Notes under the pieces: generated by a model
Database searches by the model: none
What the model was told of the DNA's origin: nothing
What the model saw: the letters and a program-made list of their open reading frames with translations, nothing else
Part shown: positions 43,034-49,992 of the stretch, piece after piece
Numbering within the stretch: position 1 is the first letter of the stretch
Layout: the number at the start of each line of letters is the position of its first letter
Translations under genes and position numbers: made by a program
Assembly: GCF_023509475.1 (NCBI RefSeq)
Contig: NZ_JAKSDZ010000025.1
Location: 1-49,992 of the forward strand
DNA from: Aestuariirhabdus haliotis
Lineage (GTDB): Bacteria; Pseudomonadota; Gammaproteobacteria; Pseudomonadales; Aestuariirhabdaceae
DNA: 49,992 nt
Direction of reading: 5' to 3'

Positions 43034-46000
43034 ATGCACCTGCTGGCGGCCAAACCGGGAGGGTTTTCCGACGATGAAGGCATCATAGATCTGCAACAGG
43101 ATCCGGCCGAGCTGGTGATTCTGTCCGCCCAGGATAGCTCACTGGCTCTTTTAGCCGAGACAGCAGAAAGGTTACCCGAATCCTATCCGGAATTGCGTCT
43201 CGCCAACCTCAGCTACCTGTCCAAGCCTGCGGCCTATGACCTCTATTCGCACCGGGTGATCGAGCAGGCTCGCGTGGTCGTAGTGTCTTTGCTGGGCGGT
43301 CGAGGCTACTGGCATTACCAGCTCGAACAACTCGAACAACGCGTCGCCGAAACCGGCTTGACCCTGATCGCTGTGCCGGGTGACGACCAAGCCGACCCGG
43401 ATCTGGAACGCGTCTCTAATGTGTCTTCCGATCTGTATCACAATGTCTGGCGCTTTCTTCGCGAAGGTGGCCCGGAAAACAGCGATAATTTTTACAAACT
43501 GTTGGGTGACAAGTTTTTCGACCTGCCACTGAGCTGGAATCCGCCCAGGATATTGCCTAGAGGGTTGATTTATCACCCGGCGCAGCTTCATGCCACGTTA
43601 AAAGACTGGCAAGCCCAATGGATCCCCGATCAACCCATCGTATTACTGCTTTTTTATCGCTCCCATATCCAAAGCGGAAATACCCAGGCCTTCGATCAGC
43701 TGATAGAAGAAATATGCTCACAATCGTTAAACCCTCTGCCGCTCGCGGTGGCGTCGCTCAAAGAAGACGAGTGCCTGGCACTGGTGAACCACCTTTGTCA
43801 GCAGAATGAAATCGCGGTAATTATCAACACCACCGGCTTCTCCTTGAATAATCAGGGCAACGCAGCACTAAGCTCACAGCCGATGACAGAGACAGTGGCT
43901 ATCGAGAGCGATGCGCCAATATTGCAGGCTATTCTTGCCGGCAATAGTGAAGAGGACTGGCAACAACAAAGTCAGGGCTTACGCCCCACAGACATCGCCA
44001 TGAACATCGCATTACCGGAGATGGACGGCCGTATCATCACCCGGGCGATCAGCTTTAAAGAGATTGCACCACGCAACCAGCGCTGTCAGATTGATCCGGT
44101 GCATTATCGACTGCACCTGGAACGCGCGGCTTTTGTAGTCAATCTGGCGCAGCGTTGGGCACGGCTGGCACAAACCCCAAACAGCAATAAGCGCATTGCC
44201 TTGGTGCTGGCCAATTACCCCACCAAAGATGGCCGCATCGGCAACGGCGTGGGATTGGATACACCCAACTCTACCATAAACATTCTTCACGCCATGCGAG
44301 ACCATAGCTACAACGTCGACAACATTCCCGACGATGGCACCGCCCTGGTTGAGACATTACTGCAATGGGTCACCAACGATACCGACAGATTAGCCCTGCG
44401 CCCCTGTCAGCAGAGTCTCAGTATCGAGCGCTATAAAACCTGTTTCTCCCAATTACCAGCATCCTGCCAAGAGGCGGTGACGGAACGCTGGGGGAACCCT
44501 GAGCAGGACCCAAAGGCCCGTCAGGGACGAATTATGGTCGCCGGCATCAGACTCGGTGCGACTTTTGTCGGTATCCAACCCGCTCGTGGTTATCAAATGG
44601 ATATCGCAGCCAATTACCATGATCCCGACCTGGTACCGCCCCACAGCTACCTGGCCTTCTATTTCTGGCTGCGCCATGAGTACGGCATCGACGCCATTGC
44701 CCATATCGGTAAACACGGAAACCTGGAATGGCTTCCCGGCAAGGGCACCGCCCTGTCTGGTCAGTGCTGGCCGGATATCGCGTTGGGTCCACTGCCCCAT
44801 ATCTACCCTTTTATCGTCAATGACCCCGGTGAGGGGGCCCAAGCCAAACGCCGGACGCAAGCGGTTATCATCGACCACCTGATGCCCCCATTGGCGCGAG
44901 CCGACAGCTACGGCGATATGGCAGAACTCGAATTGCTGGTCGATGAGCTCTACCAGGCCATGGGCGTCGATAGTGCTCGGGAAAAGCACCTGCGCAACAA
45001 GATTGTGGACAAGCTGTGCAGTTCCCATGTGCTGGAGGAGCTGCCCTGCAGCCAACAACAGGCCCAGCACTCGACGAATACTACACAGGGCATTAGCGAA
45101 GAGCAGATCCTTAATGAGCTGGATGCTTATTTGTGCGACCTGAAGGAAGCACAAATTCGTAACGGACTGCATCTGTTTGGCTACGGAACCGAGGGTTTGC
45201 AACGCAGCGAAACCCTGGTTGCCCTCACCCGGCTGCCCCGTGGCGACAGCCCTGAGGATCAAAGTCTGCTTGTCTGTCTGGCCGATGACCTTAAACTAGG
45301 CGATAGCCAACCTGGCTTTGATCCCCTGTCTCCGCTTGCTGCCACGCCTTGGCATGGAAGCAGGCCGGAGCGGCTAGCGATCATCAGTGGTGATGCCTGG
45401 CGCACCGAGGCTGACACAAGGGAACGGCTCGAACAGCTTGCACTTGAGCTTATCGAACGACATTTTGGCCAACCAGCCCTGCCGCTAACAAAACTGGCAG
45501 AGGAAAACCTTCCTCTTACAGCGCAGCTGTTCCAGCACATTCAACAGGCAATTCTGCCGGCCTTCGACGGCAGTCCCGATAATGAACTGCGTCAGTTTAT
45601 CAACGCTCTCGATGGGAAATTTGTACCTCCCGGCCCCAGCGGCGCCCCCAGCCGAGGCCGTCTCGATGTGCTCCCCACGGGCCGCAATTTTTATTCCGTT
45701 GATAGTCGTTCCATACCGACTCCTGCAGCCTGGGAACTGGCCCAACGCAGCGCTGACCAGCTGCTGATGCGCCACCTGCAAGACCATGGTGAGTATCCTA
45801 AAACCATCGGCTTGTCGGTATGGGGCACAGCCACCATGCGCACCGGCGGTGATGACATCGCCCAGGCCATGGCGTTGATGGGCGTACGCCCTCGCTGGGC
45901 TGCAGGGTCGAACCGCTTGAACGGTTTTGAAATCATTCCAGCCTTTCACCTCGGGCGCCCTCGCATCGACGTCACCCTGCGGATTTCGGGTTTCTTTCGT

Positions 46001-46927
46001 GACGCCTTCCCGAATGTGATTCGTCTGTTTGACGCTGCCGTACAGGCCCTGGCCGAGCATGAGGAATCCGGAGACAATAACCCAATCCGGCAACAAAGCC
46101 TTCAGGAAGAAGCCATGCTGTGCCAGCAAGGACTCACCCCGGATCAAGCCAGACAACAAAGCCGCTGGCGCATATTTGGCTCCAAGCCCGGCGCCTATGG
46201 TGCTGGCCTACAGGGGCTGATTGACGAGCGTTGCTGGGAAAGCGAGAGCGATCTGGCCAGTGCCTATATCAACTGGGGAGGTTATGCCTACGGTCAAAGT
46301 GACAGCGGCACCCAGGCATTTGCCGCCTTTGAGCATCGCCTGTCGGGGCTGCAGGTCGTGATGCACAACCAGGACAATCGCGAGCATGACCTGCTGGATT
46401 CTGATGATTATTATCAGTTCCAGGGTGGCATGAGTAACGCCGTTCGGGTGCTCTCCCCTGAAGCGCCAGCTATCTATCACAATGATCATTCCAATCCGGC
46501 TCAGCCCGTGACCCGAACTCTCAATGAGGAGCTAAACCGGGTGATCCGCTCCCGGGTACTGAACCCTAAATGGATTGAGGCGATGCGTCAGCACGGTTAC
46601 AAAGGCGGCTTCGAGATGGCTGCGACGATAGACTATCTATTTGCCTACGACGCCACGACCGATCTGATCGCAGATTACCAATACGCCGAGGTTACCAAGC
46701 GTTTGCTATTGGATGCAGACAACCGGGCATTTCTTGAGCAATACAACCCGAATGCGTTAAAAGAGATGGGAGAACGTATGTTGGAGGCGGTGCAACGTGG
46801 ATTGTGGCAGGAGCCTGGCGACCATCAGCAGGCCTTGATCGATCTGCTACTGGAGCTGGATCAATCGGAAGAGCTATCGCTTGGGACCCAGCCACACAAG
46901 CCACACCAGGATAACAGCGCCACTTAG
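43034..46927 (+). CDS. cobN: Cobaltochelatase large subunit CobN
   Basis: The 1297-residue protein is the usual length for CobN/BchH. Conserved parts include 'ALVLANYPTKDGRIGNGVGL' (~395), the metal/tetrapyrrole motif 'IAHIGKHGNLEWLPGKG' (~555-571), 'NDPGEGAQAKRRTQAVIIDH' and 'FFRDAFPNVIRLFDAAVQAL'. With the AAA+ and VWA subunits from chlID it inserts Co2+ into hydrogenobyrinic acid a,c-diamide at the cost of ATP. It is the last gene of the cobalamin run. Its stop overlaps the convergent DUF503 gene by 4 bases. Confidence 0.95.
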   Translation: MHLLAAKPGGFSDDEGIIDLQQDPAELVILSAQDSSLALLAETAERLPESYPELRLANLSYLSKPAAYDLYSHRVIEQARVVVVSLLGGRGYWHYQLEQLEQRVAETGLTLIAVPGDDQADPDLERVSNVSSDLYHNVWRFLREGGPENSDNFYKLLGDKFFDLPLSWNPPRILPRGLIYHPAQLHATLKDWQAQWIPDQPIVLLLFYRSHIQSGNTQAFDQLIEEICSQSLNPLPLAVASLKEDECLALVNHLCQQNEIAVIINTTGFSLNNQGNAALSSQPMTETVAIESDAPILQAILAGNSEEDWQQQSQGLRPTDIAMNIALPEMDGRIITRAISFKEIAPRNQRCQIDPVHYRLHLERAAFVVNLAQRWARLAQTPNSNKRIALVLANYPTKDGRIGNGVGLDTPNSTINILHAMRDHSYNVDNIPDDGTALVETLLQWVTNDTDRLALRPCQQSLSIERYKTCFSQLPASCQEAVTERWGNPEQDPKARQGRIMVAGIRLGATFVGIQPARGYQMDIAANYHDPDLVPPHSYLAFYFWLRHEYGIDAIAHIGKHGNLEWLPGKGTALSGQCWPDIALGPLPHIYPFIVNDPGEGAQAKRRTQAVIIDHLMPPLARADSYGDMAELELLVDELYQAMGVDSAREKHLRNKIVDKLCSSHVLEELPCSQQQAQHSTNTTQGISEEQILNELDAYLCDLKEAQIRNGLHLFGYGTEGLQRSETLVALTRLPRGDSPEDQSLLVCLADDLKLGDSQPGFDPLSPLAATPWHGSRPERLAIISGDAWRTEADTRERLEQLALELIERHFGQPALPLTKLAEENLPLTAQLFQHIQQAILPAFDGSPDNELRQFINALDGKFVPPGPSGAPSRGRLDVLPTGRNFYSVDSRSIPTPAAWELAQRSADQLLMRHLQDHGEYPKTIGLSVWGTATMRTGGDDIAQAMALMGVRPRWAAGSNRLNGFEIIPAFHLGRPRIDVTLRISGFFRDAFPNVIRLFDAAVQALAEHEESGDNNPIRQQSLQEEAMLCQQGLTPDQARQQSRWRIFGSKPGAYGAGLQGLIDERCWESESDLASAYINWGGYAYGQSDSGTQAFAAFEHRLSGLQVVMHNQDNREHDLLDSDDYYQFQGGMSNAVRVLSPEAPAIYHNDHSNPAQPVTRTLNEELNRVIRSRVLNPKWIEAMRQHGYKGGFEMAATIDYLFAYDATTDLIADYQYAEVTKRLLLDADNRAFLEQYNPNALKEMGERMLEAVQRGLWQEPGDHQQALIDLLLELDQSEELSLGTQPHKPHQDNSAT

Positions 46928-47202
46928 AGCCATTCCAGCTGCTGATTACAGAGCACCGCGTCATAATCCTGAAGACCGTTTAAGACCTGCTCCATACGCT
47001 GCATGACTTGAGCTCGAGTCGACCCCAGAATCAAGACGGTCCATTGCGCCTGTTGATGGAGGTCTGCCTTATCCGATTCGGCGACCGCTAACTGGGACTG
47101 CTTACCCACACGATCACGCAGACCTCCTAATCGCTGGCGTTTTTCCTTTAGCGAACGACAGCCAGGTAAGTGAAAATCAAGAACCAGAACGGCAATTTGC
47201 AC
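46924..47202 (-). CDS. DUF503 family protein
   Basis: The 92-residue protein begins '(V/M)QIAVLVLDFHLPGCRSLK' and ends '...LCNQQLEW'. The 'SLKEKR' and 'VAESD' segments are typical of DUF503, a small family of unknown function often found near ribosome-maturation genes. The start is GTG 47202 because GGAGGGGG lies just ahead and the family motif begins there; the frame is open to 47250. It is convergent with cobN and follows DUF2244 by 57 bases. Confidence 0.82.
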   Translation of the reverse strand: MQIAVLVLDFHLPGCRSLKEKRQRLGGLRDRVGKQSQLAVAESDKADLHQQAQWTVLILGSTRAQVMQRMEQVLNGLQDYDAVLCNQQLEWL

Positions 47203-47259
47203 GATCCCCCTCCAGACTCTCCCTATTTGGCTCTCGGTCATAGCCGTCATTTCCCATCT

Positions 47260-47754
47260 TTAGACCCTTGACTGTATGTCTATTGGCAAGCCCTGCTGAC
47301 GCAAGCGGTCGCGCAGTAATGCGATCTCCGGTTGGTTCAGAAACTCCCCCACCGGGGTCATTTTATCCATGGCGCGAAGATAGAGACGGTCGCTGCCCAA
47401 AGGATGGGAAGCCTGCTCCACGCATACCCGGGTCCATTGCCGTGGTAGATCTAATGCCTCTTCCGCATACAGGTGCCCCTTCTCCACCACTAACTGGGAC
47501 TTACCTATTCGAATTAACTGCTGGCGTGTACTGGCGCGGCTGGCCAAAAAGAAGCATACCGCTAATGCCACAATCTCCAGACCGACAAAAAGCAACACCC
47601 AGGGCGCACCGAGCATCATAAACCCGAAAGCAATGAATAGCCCTGCGACACTGATACCAGCCAGCACGCAAAGGTTGATCCGCCAACTGGCGGACTGGTT
47701 AGCCCTTAGCAGTATCTGAACTTCATTGGTTGGGGTGACCTGTGTGGCAACCAT
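47260..47754 (-). CDS. DUF2244 family membrane protein
   Basis: The 164-residue protein has two TM helices ('LCVLAGISVAGLFIAFGFMM' and 'WVLLFVGLEIVALAVCFFLA') near the N-terminus. A cytoplasmic domain follows that ends in the DUF2244 pattern ('LLRDRLRQQGL'). These proteins often sit beside cytochrome oxidase genes, but none is present here. Function is unknown. Confidence 0.8.
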   Translation of the reverse strand: MVATQVTPTNEVQILLRANQSASWRINLCVLAGISVAGLFIAFGFMMLGAPWVLLFVGLEIVALAVCFFLASRASTRQQLIRIGKSQLVVEKGHLYAEEALDLPRQWTRVCVEQASHPLGSDRLYLRAMDKMTPVGEFLNQPEIALLRDRLRQQGLPIDIQSRV

Positions 47755-47929
47755 AGCTGGACTCCGAAGAGTGGGTTCACCGTCTTAGTATAGATGCCAT
47801 TTTTGATCACAATCTGCCCCTATCTTGCCCGATTTATGCCATGGGTGAGCCCTAATGCCTTGGTTTAATAAACCTGAACTTAATCAACAGCGGCCCACAA
47901 CCCGGGCCAATCAAGCAAGGGGAAACACC

Positions 47930-48637
47930 ATGAAAAAAGCCATCGTACTAAGTAGCCTGCTGCTGACCGCCACCCTTCCGTCATTGACAATGGCTGAGGA
48001 AAGCAGCCGTGAGGGAATCATTGGAATAGGTAGCGGAGCCCTTATTGGCGGCCTGGTTGCCGGCCCGTTTGGAGTCGTCATTGGCTCAGGAATAGGCCAT
48101 GCGCTGGGAGAAAGCGTTAATGAAGCGGAACAGGCCGAAACCAAAGAGATCTTGCTAGGAGAAGCGCAAGCCGAGTTACAAGCACTTCGACAGCAGCTTG
48201 CCGACAGTCAACAGAAGAACCGTACGCTGGAAATCGCAAACGCCACCTATGAAAGCCGACTGCAATTCGAAGGCTTGCAACTGGAAGTTATGTTCCAAAC
48301 TGCTGCAACTGACATCTTACCGGCTACTCGCCAACGGCTGTCCGAGCTAGCCCAGTTTCTGAAAGACAACCCGGCGGTGAATGTTCAACTGGATGGTTAT
48401 GCCGATGAACGTGGGGGTGAGGCTTATAACCACTCGTTATCGCTTCAACGCACCAACAGTATTGAGGACTACCTGATCGACCATGGTATAGACCCGGCGC
48501 GCATTCATAGCCGCGCTCATGGCAAGCAACTGTCACAAAGTTCCGGCGGTAATCCGGACCTGCAAGCCCTGGATCGTCGCGTAAGCATTGAACTCAGTGT
48601 TACGCCTCAAGGGTCGCCGGTTGCCAGCCGTAAATAG
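47930..48637 (+). CDS. OmpA-family protein with glycine-zipper segment (PdsO-like)
   Basis: The 235-residue protein has a signal peptide ('LLLTATLPSLTMA'), a glycine-zipper-like segment ('GIGSGALIGGLVAGPFG', ~30-46), a short coiled coil (~70-105), and a C-terminal OmpA domain ('VQLDGYADERGGEAYNHSLS', 'HSRAHGKQLSQS') that binds peptidoglycan. The layout resembles the OmpA-like partner (PdsO) of proteobacterial sortase systems, but no sortase, sensor or regulator gene is nearby. ATG 47930 has AAGGGGA upstream, so the longer frame from 47855 is not used. Confidence 0.85.
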   Translation: MKKAIVLSSLLLTATLPSLTMAEESSREGIIGIGSGALIGGLVAGPFGVVIGSGIGHALGESVNEAEQAETKEILLGEAQAELQALRQQLADSQQKNRTLEIANATYESRLQFEGLQLEVMFQTAATDILPATRQRLSELAQFLKDNPAVNVQLDGYADERGGEAYNHSLSLQRTNSIEDYLIDHGIDPARIHSRAHGKQLSQSSGGNPDLQALDRRVSIELSVTPQGSPVASRK

Positions 48638-48982
48638 GCGCAAGACCTCATTCACAAATCATCAGCAACAAGGAGGACCCTAAATCCTGCCTTAGCCCTT
48701 GGCGCCAAACGGACTTGGCGCCTTTTTTATGTACAGGATGTACGGTATAGCACGATAGCCAGGGATGGCGGTAGTGCCCAACAGGCGTCATAAGACGCCT
48801 CCCCTCTTATTCCGGACAATGATCGCAACTTTACACACAGACAATCCATTAACCCGGAAACGAGTATCCTGACCAAACATTAATCCCACGAATAACCTTA
48901 CCTCGATTGAGATCTCAGGCTAGGCTAGGATCATCATATCGACACAACATCCATTTCCACGCTTGGACCAAGGACCAGACAT
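48638..48982. other. 345-bp non-coding stretch before the EamA gene
   Basis: It holds the OmpA terminator, a 5-bp dyad with 3-bp centre (GTACAGGATGTAC, 48731-48743), and a perfect 7-bp hairpin AGGCGTC-ATAA-GACGCCT (48783-48800). The rest is AT-rich sequence that presumably carries the EamA promoter. I see no coding frame. Confidence 0.5.
48701..48728 (+). terminator. Rho-independent terminator after the OmpA-family gene
   Basis: GGCGCCAA (48701-48708) pairs with TTGGCGCC (48715-48722) around a 6-base loop, followed by six T. Confidence 0.9.
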
Positions 48983-49891
48983 ATGCCCTCACAGCAACGC
49001 GCCTATCTCTATGGCTTGGGTGCTGTTCTTTTGTGGTCAACGGTGGCGACCGCTTTTAAATTGAGTCTACGTTATCTCGACACTCTGCAATTATTGTTTT
49101 ACGCCTGTATTAGCTCCATTGTGCTGATACTGGGAATTCTGGGTCTGCAGAAAAAATTATGCTACATCTGGCCTCAGGCAAAAGCAGGTTACAAAACCTA
49201 TTTACTGCTCGGTTTCCTTAACCCATTTGCCTACTACCTGATTCTTTTTCAGGCCTACGATCTGTTACCTGCCCAACAAGCCCAACCGTTGAATTATACC
49301 TGGGGAATCACTCTGGCCTTGCTGTCGATCCCCCTGCTCGGTCAACGAATCAGTCGTTGGGAAATTTTTGCGTGCCTTATCAGTTATCTGGGTGTAGTTA
49401 TTATTGCGACAAAAGGTGATCTGGCGGGATTGCACTTTGAAAACCCTTTAGGCGTTAGCCTGGCACTGATTAGCACTATCATCTGGGCGCTTTACTGGAT
49501 ACTCAACACAAAAAGCCCACATGATCCAACTATCGGCCTATTGCTATGTTTCTGTTTCAGCTTGCCATTTATCACAATAACGGTCCTGACTTTTTCAAGC
49601 CTTATCGTTGCCGATTGGCGCGGACTGGCAGGCGCTTTCTATGTTGGTGCTTTTGAAATGGGATTTGCGTTCGTGTTATGGATTGGCGCTATGAAAACTG
49701 CTACCAACACTGCCAAAATAAGCAATCTGATCTTTCTATCCCCCTTCCTGTCACTCTACTTTATTGCGACTTTTGTAGGCGAGCAGATCCACAATGCAAC
49801 TTATATTGGTTTAGGGTTTATATTGGCGGGCGTTTTCCTGCAATCGCAGTTGGGTAAACAATCACCCAAGAAAATACACCGCAATAATTAA
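48983..49891 (+). CDS. EamA/DMT-superfamily permease
   Basis: The 302-residue protein has ten hydrophobic helices in two EamA repeats ('GLGAVLLWSTVATAFKLSL...' at the start, 'LALISTIIWALYWILN' beginning the second, 'GLGFILAGVFLQS' at the end). Members export amino acids, metabolites or drugs; the substrate is not predictable. AAGGACC lies 8 bases before the ATG. The TAA stop is the first part of the repeat that follows (TTAAGGCACC), so the last few residues may have been altered by insertion. The length is nevertheless normal. Confidence 0.88.
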   Translation: MPSQQRAYLYGLGAVLLWSTVATAFKLSLRYLDTLQLLFYACISSIVLILGILGLQKKLCYIWPQAKAGYKTYLLLGFLNPFAYYLILFQAYDLLPAQQAQPLNYTWGITLALLSIPLLGQRISRWEIFACLISYLGVVIIATKGDLAGLHFENPLGVSLALISTIIWALYWILNTKSPHDPTIGLLLCFCFSLPFITITVLTFSSLIVADWRGLAGAFYVGAFEMGFAFVLWIGAMKTATNTAKISNLIFLSPFLSLYFIATFVGEQIHNATYIGLGFILAGVFLQSQLGKQSPKKIHRNN

Positions 49892-49992
49892 GGCACCTTT
49901 GATTAATTCGGATAGATCTCTGCGGATCCTAAAATGGTTTTTATCAAGGCGAAGCTCGCCGTTCATGTCGAGACCTGAACAAGGGCTTCAAC
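49888..49992 (-). repeat. Insertion-element-like terminus, inverted relative to the left-edge copy
   Basis: Read on the minus strand, this matches the left edge in AAACCATTTTAGGA and GAATTAATCAAAGGTGCCTTAA. It lacks the ~95-bp hairpin found between these blocks on the left. The outer boundary is TTAAGGCACC at 49888. The element runs off the window, and no transposase frame can be seen. Confidence 0.55.

Overview
The window looks like a chromosomal segment of a marine-type gammaproteobacterium. The evidence is a DUF3450/TtpC/ExbB/ExbD/TonB/TPR energising operon, a FabY-type ketoacyl synthase otherwise known from Pseudomonas relatives, an RND efflux pair, and mid-range GC. No phage, plasmid or CRISPR genes are visible. 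Both window ends lie in related repeat sequence, in opposite orientations, as would be expected of a contig broken at repeats.

Layout. (1) 1-402: an insertion-element-like end abuts a 5'-truncated RidA gene. (2) 458-14374: an iron-acquisition block. It has a TonB-dependent receptor, then a seven-gene minus-strand operon (PepSY reductase, small exported protein, one-TM protein, binding protein, ATPase, permease, second binding protein). The content and order of that operon match the Pseudomonas pyoverdine iron-release set fpvG-J-K-C-D-E-F. A divergent plus-strand operon encodes a TonB2/TtpC-type energising complex, and a good Fur-box match lies between the two operons. (3) 14621-17354: a universal stress protein with an alanine/glycine:cation symporter, then three tandem 187-bp repeats, a strong terminator and tRNA-Ser(GGA) on the minus strand. 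(4) 17523-28639: sirtuin, DUF4139 protein, RND pump and adaptor, peroxiredoxin-glutaredoxin fusion, CBS protein, FabY, and a GlxA-type AraC regulator. (5) 28879-46927: a cobalamin (B12) corrin-ring cluster. (6) 46924-49891: DUF503, DUF2244, an OmpA-family protein and an EamA transporter.

How the genes work together. In the iron block, the receptor would admit a ferric chelate using TonB energy. The PepSY protein would reduce the iron in the periplasm, and the two binding proteins with the ABC-3 permease would carry it inward. No siderophore biosynthesis genes are present, so a foreign siderophore is the likely substrate. In the B12 block, CobI, CobJ, CobM, CbiD, CbiG, CobK, CbiET and CbiC build and modify the corrin ring, CbiA amidates it and CobO adenosylates it. 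Cobalt could be inserted by CbiX (early) or by CobN with ChlI/ChlD (late), so the cluster mixes the classical anaerobic and aerobic gene sets. ChlI and ChlD are encoded by a single frameshifted gene with an A9 slippery run and a downstream stem-loop. This looks like a programmed -1 frameshift that makes both subunits from one gene.
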